Assembly: GCA_009746045.1 (NCBI GenBank)
Contig: RPFO01000059.1
Coordinates: 1-62,000 of the forward strand
Direction of reading: 5' to 3'
Length of the DNA stretch: 62,000 nucleotides
From: Mesostigma viride
Lineage: Eukaryota; Streptophyta; Mesostigmatophyceae; Mesostigmatales; Mesostigmataceae
The position numbers and the translations under genes are program-made. The notes under the pieces are model-generated. The model did no database searches. It saw nothing but the letters and a program-made list of their open reading frames with translations, and was not told where the DNA came from. Of this stretch, positions 41,901 through 62,000 are shown piece by piece. Every line of letters begins with the position of its first letter. Position 1 is the stretch's first letter.

Positions 41901-44615
41901 TGGAAAGGACGCAACAAGGCTCAATGGACAAACATTTTTATGACTATTTTGCCTATTCCAATATTGACTCTGCCTGCGTGTGTGGGAGCAGGCACATTCA
42001 CTGCTCAAAGTGGCCGATGACCTGGCGGGTGAGGTGGCGGCCGTGCAGCAGAATCTGGCTGTGAAGGGAATCGGGTCGGGGCCGTCGGCTTTCGGAGCCA
42101 TGCCTGGTAAGCCTGCCTGCCACCCTGCCTGCTACCCTGCCTGCTACCCTGCCTGCCACCCTGCCTGCCACCCTGCCTGCCACCCTGCCTGCCACCCTGC
42201 CTGCCACCCTGCCTGCCACCCTGCCTGCCACCCTGCCTGCCACCCTGCCTGCCACCCTGCCTGCCACCCTGCCTGCCACCCTGCCTGCCACCCTGCCTGC
42301 CACCCTGCCTGCCACCCTGCCTGCCACCCTGCCTGCCATGTTCACACTCTCGTACATGCGTGGGATATGGTAAACAACGCTCTATTAGTTGATCAAAGCA
42401 ATGATAACTGGGAAGAGCATTTGGTCTGCAACTCTTGCCTGCACAATAAATTGCCAGTTCATCACATGCTGTGTGGGACACCCTTTCTTACTCCTGCCAG
42501 GCATCCCCTACTGTAAGGCTTTCTTCTGCCCAGCATATGTTGAGTACAGGCTTGCTCTCTTCTCCTGTCTGTGTTCTGCCGGCATACAAGCTGACAGGCT
42601 TGCTCATGTGAACAGCGACGCTTTAGTCTCGCCCTTTCCCTTCAGTTTCTGTATGTGAGAACGTGTTTGTGTGAGCATGCAGTGCGTGGTTTTGGGCTTG
42701 TGGGTCCGCGCGCCCCTCACTAGATTTGCCAGCAGTACCAGTTTGGAGGCATCGGATTTGTGGCAGGCATCGATGAGGACACTGAATAGGGCCCTCGGGC
42801 GTAGCCATGATGGTTAGGTCATGCAGACTTTGTTGCATGAACAGGAGCATTGCAAGCATTAAACTTTATGCGCACCAGGACATATTACGCTGTCCTTTGA
42901 TATGCCTTGAGTAGTACAATTCACCCCGAGTCTTGTAAAACTGGAATCCACCTGGGGTGATCGCGTTGCTAACCTACAGGCGCCAACATCTGCATGGACT
43001 CAGTCAGTTGTCTTTAGAGCTAGCCTGACGTAATCCACGTCCTCCTTTTGTCCTGCGCCCTGGGTGTACTGCATTGCTACATGGCATGGGAATCCCACTT
43101 GAACATGGGAATGGTGCAACAGACTACGACGATCAGCTGTCTCCACGCACGGAGCAACTTCTGGCTGCCGCACGGGGCAGGCCGCCGCATGCCATGTCCA
43201 TGCCACCCGCGGGCAGCCTGTCGCCTGTGCACGAATACCCAGACAGTTTCAGGGAGGACCGGCCAGCCTCCCAGGCAGGGTCCCCTGCGATGGGTGCCAG
43301 AGACAAAACCCGCAGCAATGGCATGAACGGCAGCCTCACCCCTGCACTGCGGACGTACGGGGATGGGACGAAAGGGCGGGCGGGCGCTAATGCCGCCGGT
43401 AATGGGGCGGCGACACCAGTCGCTCAGGTGCCCTCGATGGGGGCGGATGGCAGCACGCCACCGGAGAGGAAGCTGGAACGGGAGCCCTCACCGCCTATGC
43501 TGTTCTTCGAGGAGGAGCTGGCGGCGGGGGCGGCGGCCGTGCCAGGTGGAAGCAGCGGGGCTTTCGGCATGATCGGCGCTGTGTCGCTGTACAACAACGC
43601 CGTGTATGGTATCGCGGACGCTGGCAGTCATGTCACCGCAAACGGTGCCGGTGCGATGGTTAGCGCGCCAGCCATGCAGCAGCAGGCGTGGCCTGCTGTC
43701 AACGGGCACCCCCACGATGCGTCCGCCAGTAGCAACTGGGCAATCGTGCCGTACGGGAATGGCCCGCAGCTGTCGCCAGCGACGCAGTACTACAGCGGCG
43801 GCATGGGTGCGGCGGTGCTGGAGGGCCCGCAGTACCCGCACTGGCGCCCGCAACCATCCATTGTCGTGGCTAGTCGCGACATGGCGACCTTCTTTGACAA
43901 CATGCAGCACGGCGCGCGGCACGGGGGCCTGCCTCTGGCACTCCCTGGTGCAGGCCATGGGGTTGCCCACGGGATTAATTATGGGGCAGGCCATGGCGGT
44001 CATCCCATGGGAGTGGCGTGGGGGAGCAGCATGTCCATCGGTCATCATGCGAACGTCCCAGGGTTCATGCCCCAGGCTCAGGGCTCATCGCTCATGCCCG
44101 CGAGTTCCACGTTGCTAGGCAATGTGCACGCTGGTGCCAGCCTGCCCCTCGCCCTGGCCAGGGCCTCCAGCTCGCATGCCCCTGCAGGGAGCACAGCCAC
44201 GGCGGCCAACCCGGCGTGGGTGAGCTTTGGGGAGGAAGAGTCCGAGGATTCATCGAGCCAGTCACAGTCATCCCACAAGCTAGGGGCGCCAACGGTGGCC
44301 ACCTCGGTTGCTGGTGCTCAGGCGAACCTGGAGGCGGGCAAGGTGTCCCTGCCACGTGCCCTGCTTCAGATTGACACCCTGGGTGTGTCCGGCACACCTG
44401 TGGTGACCGTTTCACGGAATTCCACCCCGCCACGGCCCGGAACTGGCGGTACTGGTGCGGGTGGAAGCGCGGATGGGTCGATGAGGGAGGTGTGGACGGG
44501 AAAGGGCTTCTCGCTCACGAATGCAGGATTGCCAGGTCTGGACTTGGCACCTAAGTCTCCCAAGCGGGCGCCCATGGCATGGCCAAAAGCAGAACCTGTA
44601 GCCGGATACCATTAA
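38913..44615 (+). CDS. Epsin-like ENTH-domain clathrin adaptor
   Basis: Six exons: 38913-38990, 39512-39654, 40407-40503, 41144-41218, 41992-42106, 43123-44615. Phases agree and total 2001 nt, 666 residues, TAA stop. Residues about 5-150 form an ENTH domain: [38 protein letters not shown], then [16 protein letters not shown] and [13 protein letters not shown] domains bind PI(4,5)P2 or PI4P and bend membranes during coated-vesicle budding. The 497-residue tail, nearly all in one exon, is low-complexity (Gly, Ala, Ser, Pro, His) and contains LLQID (583-587), which fits the clathrin-box pattern, and an acidic FGEEESED patch; no NPF or DPW is seen. The exon 6 acceptor at 43122 has a poor pyrimidine tract but is the only one that keeps phase. 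Exon 1 ends at a weak donor (gtgctg). Plasma membrane versus Golgi/endosome role cannot be decided. Confidence 0.87.
40205..40275. repeat. 15-bp palindrome-rich tandem repeat, epsin intron 2
   Basis: Four units of gtctgtcaggcctag, each centred on the 6-bp palindromes aggcct, agatct and cctagg. Confidence 0.8.
42110..42340. repeat. 12-bp minisatellite, epsin intron 5
   Basis: About 19 units of ccctgcctgcca begin four bases after the exon 5 donor (42107). Repetitive frames on both strands are artefacts. Confidence 0.95.
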
Positions 44616-45104
44616 TGTGCATTCATGTACGTATGTGAGCAACACATTTATTCATTCATTAATTCACGCGCCTCCGTTGGGAGAGTCACGGGGTACCAAC
44701 TTTTGAGTAGGTATACCTTTCATCCCTGTTTGATGCACAGCAAGATATCAAGCATGCCCTCCCCCTTCTATCGAGTTGAGTCGAGTCGATCGAGTCGAGT
44801 GAAGACAACACATACATATCATGTTGGTCTCTTCAGATGTGTGCTGGCTTGATGGAAGACCATGTGATTTGTCATACCTAGTGCTCAAGGATGATTATAT
44901 ACGTCAAATTGTTTTTGGACATGTACGTTGTCATATCAGCCTTTGTCACGTACGTACCGGCCAGCTAGCTCGTTAATTATATATAGCTCGTAAATTTACT
45001 CGTAGATGCTGCATCACGTGAGCATCTATCTGCACTTCGCGCCCGCGCATGATAGACAACTAGGAGAAATGGGCTGCCGTCTGCGATAAGCACGTACCTT
45101 CCTG
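44616..45104. other. 3' flank of the epsin-like gene
   Basis: No gene is seen. An ATTA-rich piece at about 44648-44700 contains cctccgttgggaga with gtcacgggg, the same element that appears inverted at about 16226-16276. A clear TGTAA signal was not found. Confidence 0.5.
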
Positions 45105-45461
45105 AGCTAGGCCGGCATGCTCCTGTTTTATCCCCGGCCACGGGCCGCGCGTCCCGCATTGCTAAAATGGGCAGGGTAGAAGTCCGCATGCAGGTGGAGG
45201 TATTGCCCCTGAGGATAGCCGCTACACTACCGCCCCGTCTGCCATTACAGTAGACGACATCTCAGATGAGGAATTGAGGATTGAATCCCCCTAGCTAGAG
45301 CTAGTGACTATATATGGTTGGGGCATGATATGCAGCGATATTAACTTGTAACTTTCGAGTACAATTATTTTCTAATGAGATTAGCTACATAGCTAGTAAG
45401 TACTCCGTGGCATGCCCATGCGAATGACACGCAAGTACTTGCTCACTTATACTTACTTACG
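45105..45461 (+). repeat. SINE-like dispersed repeat, copy D (near full length)
   Basis: It runs from gagctaggccggcatgctcc through attgcccctgaggatag and ggattgaatcccc to acacgcaagtacttg and an ACTT-rich tail. The ggattgaatcc piece resembles a pol III B box with one mismatch. Confidence 0.75.
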
Positions 45462-45969
45462 TGAGCTAGCACAAGTCCTTGAATTAGGATGGAATGAAAT
45501 GGAATGGGATTGATTAATTACTATCTAGCTTCTGGTTGCAGGGCGGTCGCGTGAGCACCAGCTTATGCAGATCGAGCTCCAGTTCCATAATATTGCAAGT
45601 ACTGCATGGCCCGGATTGGAAACACACGTTCAATTGTATTATGGAACACAATGGTCATCGCATGGTAGGGGCGGTATTGCATGCCTAGCTAGTGAATGCA
45701 ATTAGACAATGCATGTCGAGACCTTTCCTTCTTTCTGCTTACGTAATCATTAGAATAGTCGCTATATAGATATGCATGCATGTCGATTGGTTGTGCAATA
45801 TGAGCGATCGACCCTATTTGACCCTGCCAAACATCAAATTAACCCAGCTGTCATGCAATCACATGCATGCTACTAGCTAGCTACGGCAATGACGGTCAGC
45901 CGGCTACGTGCTTATATGGTCGGCCCACGCAACTAATGCATGCGCAGATGGTGCATAGCCAGAAATTCC
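45462..45969. other. Non-coding stretch between SINE-like copies
   Basis: No gene or known repeat recognised. Many short gcatgc and ctagct palindromes are present. Confidence 0.5.
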
Positions 45970-46340
45970 TTCACGAGCTAGGGCATGCTCCTGTTTCATC
46001 CCGGCCATGCACGGGCCCCGCGGCCCATTGCTAGCCATGGTGCATGGAAGTCCGGAGGTGGAGGTTAATATTGCCGGCCCCTGAGGATAGCCGCTACACT
46101 GCCGGCTGCCTCGTCTGCCATTGTACAGTAGAGGACAGCTCAGATGATCGAGGATTATATCCAGATGACTAGAGGGGGCCCCCTCTAGTGACGTACTATA
46201 TTCTGATCAGGCACTCTAGGTACTATATGGTTGGGGCATGATGCAGACGATATTTGTAACTTTCGTGTAATTATTTTTCTTTAATGAGATTAGCATAGTA
46301 CTCCGTGGCATGCCCATGCGCGCGACACGCAAGTACTTTC
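45970..46340 (+). repeat. SINE-like dispersed repeat, copy E (near full length)
   Basis: The same order of blocks as copy D: gagctagggcatgctcctg, cccattgctagcca, gcccctgaggatag, tatatggttggggcatgatg, aattatttttct, ccgtggcatgcccatgcg, cgcaagtact. Confidence 0.8.
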
Positions 46341-46424
46341 TTAGAAGATTTAGCTTGACTATCGAAGGAGATAGGCTTGGACTACATACTTGTGCGCAAG
46401 TGCTGGCGCTCTTCCGTCATCGAT

Positions 46425-46626
46425 GCCCGTACGCTGACCACCCCCAGTGTCGCATCGGATAGAGGACAGCTCGGATGAGGATTACATCCCCATCTAGTGC
46501 TTAACGGTCGGGGGATGATGCAGACGATATTTGTTTAAACTTTTGTGTAATTATTTTTCTAATGAGATTAGCATAGTACTCCGTGGCATGCCTTTGCGCA
46601 TGACACGCAAGTACTTACTTACTTAT
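46425..46626 (+). repeat. SINE-like dispersed repeat, copy F (5'-shortened)
   Basis: It keeps the ggacagctcggatgagga segment and the whole 3' half, ending cgcaagtacttacttactta. Block order matches copies D and E. Confidence 0.8.
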
Positions 46627-46885
46627 CGAAGGAGAGGCCAATGTTGCCCACCCCTCGTCAGCATCGAGTCGAACTCAAAATGTGCTGCCATTGCATCTGT
46701 CTTTGCGCTATAAATATGTCAAGAACGTTCCATGAAACTTGTACCTGTGGTGTTAGCAAGACAGTAATTTAGTGTTGAAACATTTTTTCTCTGCTAAAAT
46801 GGACTTGATTTTACTAGCAAAATGAAAAAGGTATGGCTTTACTTTCTCACAGTGTCATATTGTGTTGCGCTATGTGCCCTGAGAT

Positions 46886-58162
<11,277 letters not shown>

Positions 58163-59370
58163 TTTTGGAAGCTCCCCAATTTGCTGGAAGCTGGGCCCAA
58201 AGAAAGCCTGGCTAATGACGTAATTATTTACAAACTCCCATCGCCCCGACGGGGTCAGGCTGCACAAGCGGTGTGGCAGCGTGTTCCTAAATGCCAGCCC
58301 GTTTGCCAAGCGATGCCCGCCTTCGCTCGACAGGCAAGCCAAGGGGCGGCCGGTAGTTCAAGTCAGTTACAGTCAGCGGGGGGAGGCCGGTAGTTCAAGT
58401 CAGTTAGTCACTTGTCTGCGGTTCCGCTTACAGTTAGTCACATTATTTCCACGCCGTATGCTTGTTGTTCTTGTTGTTGTTGCCGTATGTGGTATTTTGG
58501 TAGTCTTCTGGGTTCCAGACTGCTTCAATTGGTCAGTCAGTCAGTCAGTTGGAGTCAGTTGGATGACTTGGAAATTTCCGCGCCGCACATGAGCACTGAG
58601 CAGCAGCTTCAATCGGTACTTAGGTAGTGATACTAACTATTATAGTACGACGCATGTCGGTATCGATGCACTGTACGGCGTGGGAAAAACTGACTGACGC
58701 TGACTGTCGACTGTCCGCCAGTGTAAGCGGAACCGCCCACACTGTCCGCCAGTGTCCACTGTCCATGGGTTCAGAAAGCGAGTTAGCGAAATGACTGGAT
58801 GGACCAGGGATGGACTATGTAATGATGCGTACTTGGCGCGGGAATAAACTCAACTCAACTCAACTCGGCTGTCGCCACCACCCATAAATGCGTTGTTTTA
58901 GCAAAATCCGTGACCGCGCAATAGGCACGCCAGGCACGCTCTAATTCCCAAAACGTGTAGTCGACGCGCGTCCATCCCATCGGGGAGACACGCGGCGCAG
59001 CGTGACGCCCGGACCCGAGCGTCAAACCCCCGATGGTACTTTTTGTAGGTAGTAGTCGTTAGCAACAATCATAGCCTGCGACAGGAAGCGCGCAGGGAGT
59101 TCATGATTTAGTAGGTTGTCAAAACTCAGGCAGCCATGGTAGCAAAGCCCCAGGTGTAGTTTAGGGGGAGAGGTGTTGAGTAACTTCTAGCTATCAAATT
59201 GTCAATAATTTTGTCTGGCTATCACGGCGCTTGCGGCTCCTGGTGCTAAGAAGGGCCGCCAATTTTTGTTTCTGAGGGCGCCACTCGCGTTGCTAAAAGC
59301 AACTGTCGTTAATCCTAGCCTGTTTGCTTTCTCCCTAGCCCATAGCGTTACTTGTTATTCTCTAAACAAG
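58163..59370. promoter_or_regulatory. Shared divergent promoter interval, E2/SAPS genes
   Basis: About 1.2 kb lie between two start codons facing away from each other. It includes a 14-bp exact inverted repeat (58418-58431 and 58723-58736), a direct repeat of ggccggtagttcaagtcagt (at about 58347 and 58385), (TCAG)n and (AACTC)n runs, and duplicated ctgtccgccagtgt. No TATA box is assigned. Confidence 0.55.
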
Positions 59371-61862
59371 ATGTTCTGGAGAGCAGCGGGGGCTATTACG
59401 ACGTCTCCTGTGAGTTCTTCCGTGACGTCCGGCTGCTATTGGGGACAGCAATGCATGCCGAGACCATGCATTGCTGGAGTTTCTATGTTGTAGCTCTCGA
59501 AGGCTTCTGTTACCACGGCAAAATTTCTATTAGGACGTGAATTTTGGTGTTGCGTTCCGAGTAATGAACTTCTTATTTTGTCTCGCAGCTCCTGCACGAA
59601 CTGAGCCAGCTGCGCACACACTCTCGTTTGCGTTACTGCGATACCATTTATATCCAATTCGTGATGTATAGGTGGACGCCATTTTGGAACGGGCGAGCTT
59701 CACCTTGGAGGAGCTCCTGGATCAAGATGATTTGATCCAGGAATGCAAGTCGCAGAATGCCGCGCTTTTGGACTAGTACGTTTGAATTTCAACGTGTAAA
59801 CTTTGAAAAACTGTGGCGTGTGCAGACGCCAAATCTTGCCGACGTGTTTTTTGTTATAACGCAGATAGTGTTTTGTGACTCTTCTGGCTCGATTCACAGT
59901 CTTTCACCCACAGGCTAACTTTTAATTTGACTAGCGGGGGCGGGCGTGGCGACGGGGGTATCCTGTTGCGTGCCCTGGGATGTTGCTGATGGCAAAGCTG
60001 GCCGCCTTGCATGGCAGCACTGGGCACCCCTGGCTTGGTGGGGGCCATCATCACTTGGGGCCGCAAGCGCGCTTGACTGCTAGCAACTGCTGTGGAAGAA
60101 TCAAATAGTGCCATACCATCTTTATGGCCCCTGGTGCAAACCATCCGCTTTTCTGTGCTGCCAAAAGGCCTTTCTCATCTGATTTCCGCTTGCCAGAGAA
60201 GCGTTTGTTTCCCCGCATGCTGCATAGCGATGATATGCGCGGCTGCTAGGATTTGCGAGGGCTCCCCGCCCATTAGCCATGGGTCGAATCGTTAGTTCCA
60301 GTGTTGCGTAGTTGTAGACTTCAAGTGCTGGCATGCCCAGTGCGTGAGTGGGGATGGACTGCTGGGTGCATATCCGCGCCACCGGCATCTAGTGGCCAAC
60401 TTGCAGCGCGAAAAGCGATCATCTCCAAGATATAGTACGTGCGATCGGGTGCATGGGTATCCAGTGGGTCGATCTTATGAGATGACGGTGATGCTAGGGC
60501 ATGCTTGCCTCTTCCACCACCCCTTCCCACTAGCCTGTGTGCTTTAATATGCCATAAGGGTTTCTCGCCAGCCGGGCATGTGACCGTAATCTCGCATGGG
60601 GTGCATCAACTGAAGTGGGCATGCTTGCATGGCTGGCTGGCTGGCGGCGCATCATGGCTGGCTGCGCATTCTGGCTGCGAAAACCTGTCCAGCTTGAGAG
60701 GGGCGCCCCAAGTGGAGGCCCTCGTCCGCTACCTGGTGGAGGAGCCACCCGAGGACGCAAGCGCCACGCGGCGGTACAAGTACGTGGGCAGCTTGGTTGG
60801 GCGAAACTGTCGATAGGAAACTTGTGATTGGCTAGACTAGAGGGCTAATCTAGATAAGAAACTTGTGAATGGCTGAACTAGAGGGCTTTGTGAATGGCAC
60901 GGTTAACTGTGTGGAGTACGGCCCATGGTCTGGTCGACGCAGAAGTTAAACAAGCACGCAGAAGTTGATCAGTAGTTGATTAGTAGACACACTGGTGCTG
61001 GAATGTGCCGTGAGATGGGGGGATACGGCAGTCGCTGATCAAATGAAAGTTGTCATGACGTGGAAAAGGGATGGCACATGGGCAGTCGTACTTGAGGGTT
61101 TTACCACGGGTTGTCCATTCTTTTAGCAATGTCTTTGGCTCTAGTTTGGAAGCTTGTGGTTATTATTGGGGTGCAGCATGGTTACCCCTGGTTTTGGCTC
61201 GTGATGATGGTGTGCTACGCACTGCCATGCCTCACGATGGTGTTCCTACCGTCATCGCACCCCTTCCTGGCACATCTACCGGCCTTTTTTGATGTACCCT
61301 CGGGTTGCCAATACCTCTGCCATCCTAGCATTTTTTCCTTGTTTGGTGTCCCTCTTTCTCCCTCATACTCTGCCCCCTACTTCCCTGTCCCCCGAACTCC
61401 CCTTCACCCTCCTGCATGCGTGCCTACCAGCAGCTTGACATCCTCATCATCCCCAAGGTTGGCATTGTCCCCCCCCACGACCACGTGACCGCGGCATTCA
61501 GATTCCCCATGCCCACTTCTCTCTGCTGTGCTCCTTCTTGCCCACCTAGATGTGCTTCCCTCTCAAAGCTGCCCACCTCGTGTTTCTACACTTGCTTACG
61601 TGCTTCCCCCTGAAGGTTGCCCACCCCGCATCCGCACCACTTTCCCATCTCGGATGCCCGCTGCATGGCTCTCTTTCTCCTTCTCCTGGCGTCTTCTCCT
61701 CCGTGCCCCTGTGCTGATTCGCTGGTCCCCCTGCCGCCCCCGCTTGTCTCCATCTGTGCGGCACGTCTGCGTGCGTGCGCGTGCAGGTACCCCTATGTGG
61801 CAAGCGAGATATTTGTGTGCGAGATCGAGAACATCTACAACGTGCTCGTCAAGGATGAGAAG
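59371..61862 (+). CDS. SAPS-domain protein (PP6/Sit4 phosphatase regulatory subunit), 5' part
   Basis: Four exons: 59371-59409, 59672-59775, 60693-60779, 61787-61862, phases consistent, giving the first 102 residues; the gene continues past the window. The start MFWRAAGAITTSP, then FTLEELLDQDDLIQECKSQN, LLDYLRGAPQVEALVRYLVEEP and YPYVASEIFVCEIENIYNVLV follow the opening of SAPS/PPP6R proteins (MFWR, LEELLDEDD, QECKSQN, L..L..P). These proteins bind the PP6/Sit4 catalytic subunit and direct it to substrates in cell-cycle and stress signalling. The 5' end of the CDS is well fixed because MFWR is the conserved family start. The intervening introns (0.26-1.0 kb) show nothing else recognisable. 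Confidence 0.9.
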
Positions 61863-62000
61863 GTGCGTGGGGTTAGTGGGTGGGGGGGTTCATGAGTAGG
61901 CATGCGGGGGCGCACACACACATGGCATGTGGTGGAATGTCTAATACGTGCGGGTCAAGGTTGACATGATGGGAAGGGGCATGCCATTTTTTTTCATTTA
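61863..62000. other. Intron of the SAPS gene running off the window
   Basis: It starts with a gtgcgt donor; no further exon is visible before the end. Confidence 0.7.

Noticed and set aside
41998-42516. Ala/Cys/His/Pro and Gly/Arg repeat frames on both strands
   Set aside because: 12-bp minisatellite in an epsin-like gene intron.
43488-44048. 186-codon minus-strand frame
   Set aside because: Shadow of the epsin-like terminal exon, which is phase-linked to the ENTH exons.

Overview
This window is nuclear DNA from a eukaryote, most likely a green alga (Chlorophyta). The reasons are compact exons joined by many GT-AG introns of a few hundred to about two thousand bases, TGTAA-type polyadenylation signals, a transferrin-like gene of a kind known from chlorophytes, and dense simple-sequence and retroelement content. 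No species can be named from the sequence. I rebuilt the genes exon by exon from splice sites, reading phase and family motifs; all coordinates are read by hand.

Layout. (1) 1-2614, plus strand: 3' part of a transferrin-like gene ending in a membrane anchor. (2) 3361-18682: a retroelement nest. Two LINE 3' ends lie in tandem, and one was split by a complete 10.6-kb Ty3/gypsy-type LTR retrotransposon (4173-14740, minus orientation, CATGG target duplication). A LINE ORF1 remnant and several (ATTA)n-linked repeats follow. (3) 19485-38015, minus: an 18-exon Stealth-family gene resembling the alpha/beta subunit of GlcNAc-1-phosphotransferase (GNPTAB); the phases sum exactly to 1194 codons plus stop. 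(4) 38913-44615, plus: a six-exon epsin-like ENTH-domain gene (666 aa). (5) 44616-46885: intergenic, with copies of a SINE-like repeat. (6) 46886-58162, minus: a 15-exon gene for the E2 subunit of mitochondrial pyruvate dehydrogenase (505 aa). (7) 59371 to the window end, plus: 5' part of a SAPS-domain (PP6 regulatory subunit) gene.

The host genes are two divergent pairs (Stealth/epsin and E2/SAPS), each sharing a promoter interval of about 0.9-1.2 kb. There is no operon-like cooperation. The Stealth and epsin products could both act in the Golgi/endosomal system, but that link is inference. Their introns hold an unusually varied set of micro- and minisatellites, a different one in nearly every large intron. 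The retrotransposon is the least ordinary object: besides gag and pol it carries a separate first ORF with an RNase H1-type hybrid-binding (viroplasmin-like) domain and a long unrecognised ORF between integrase and the 3' LTR.
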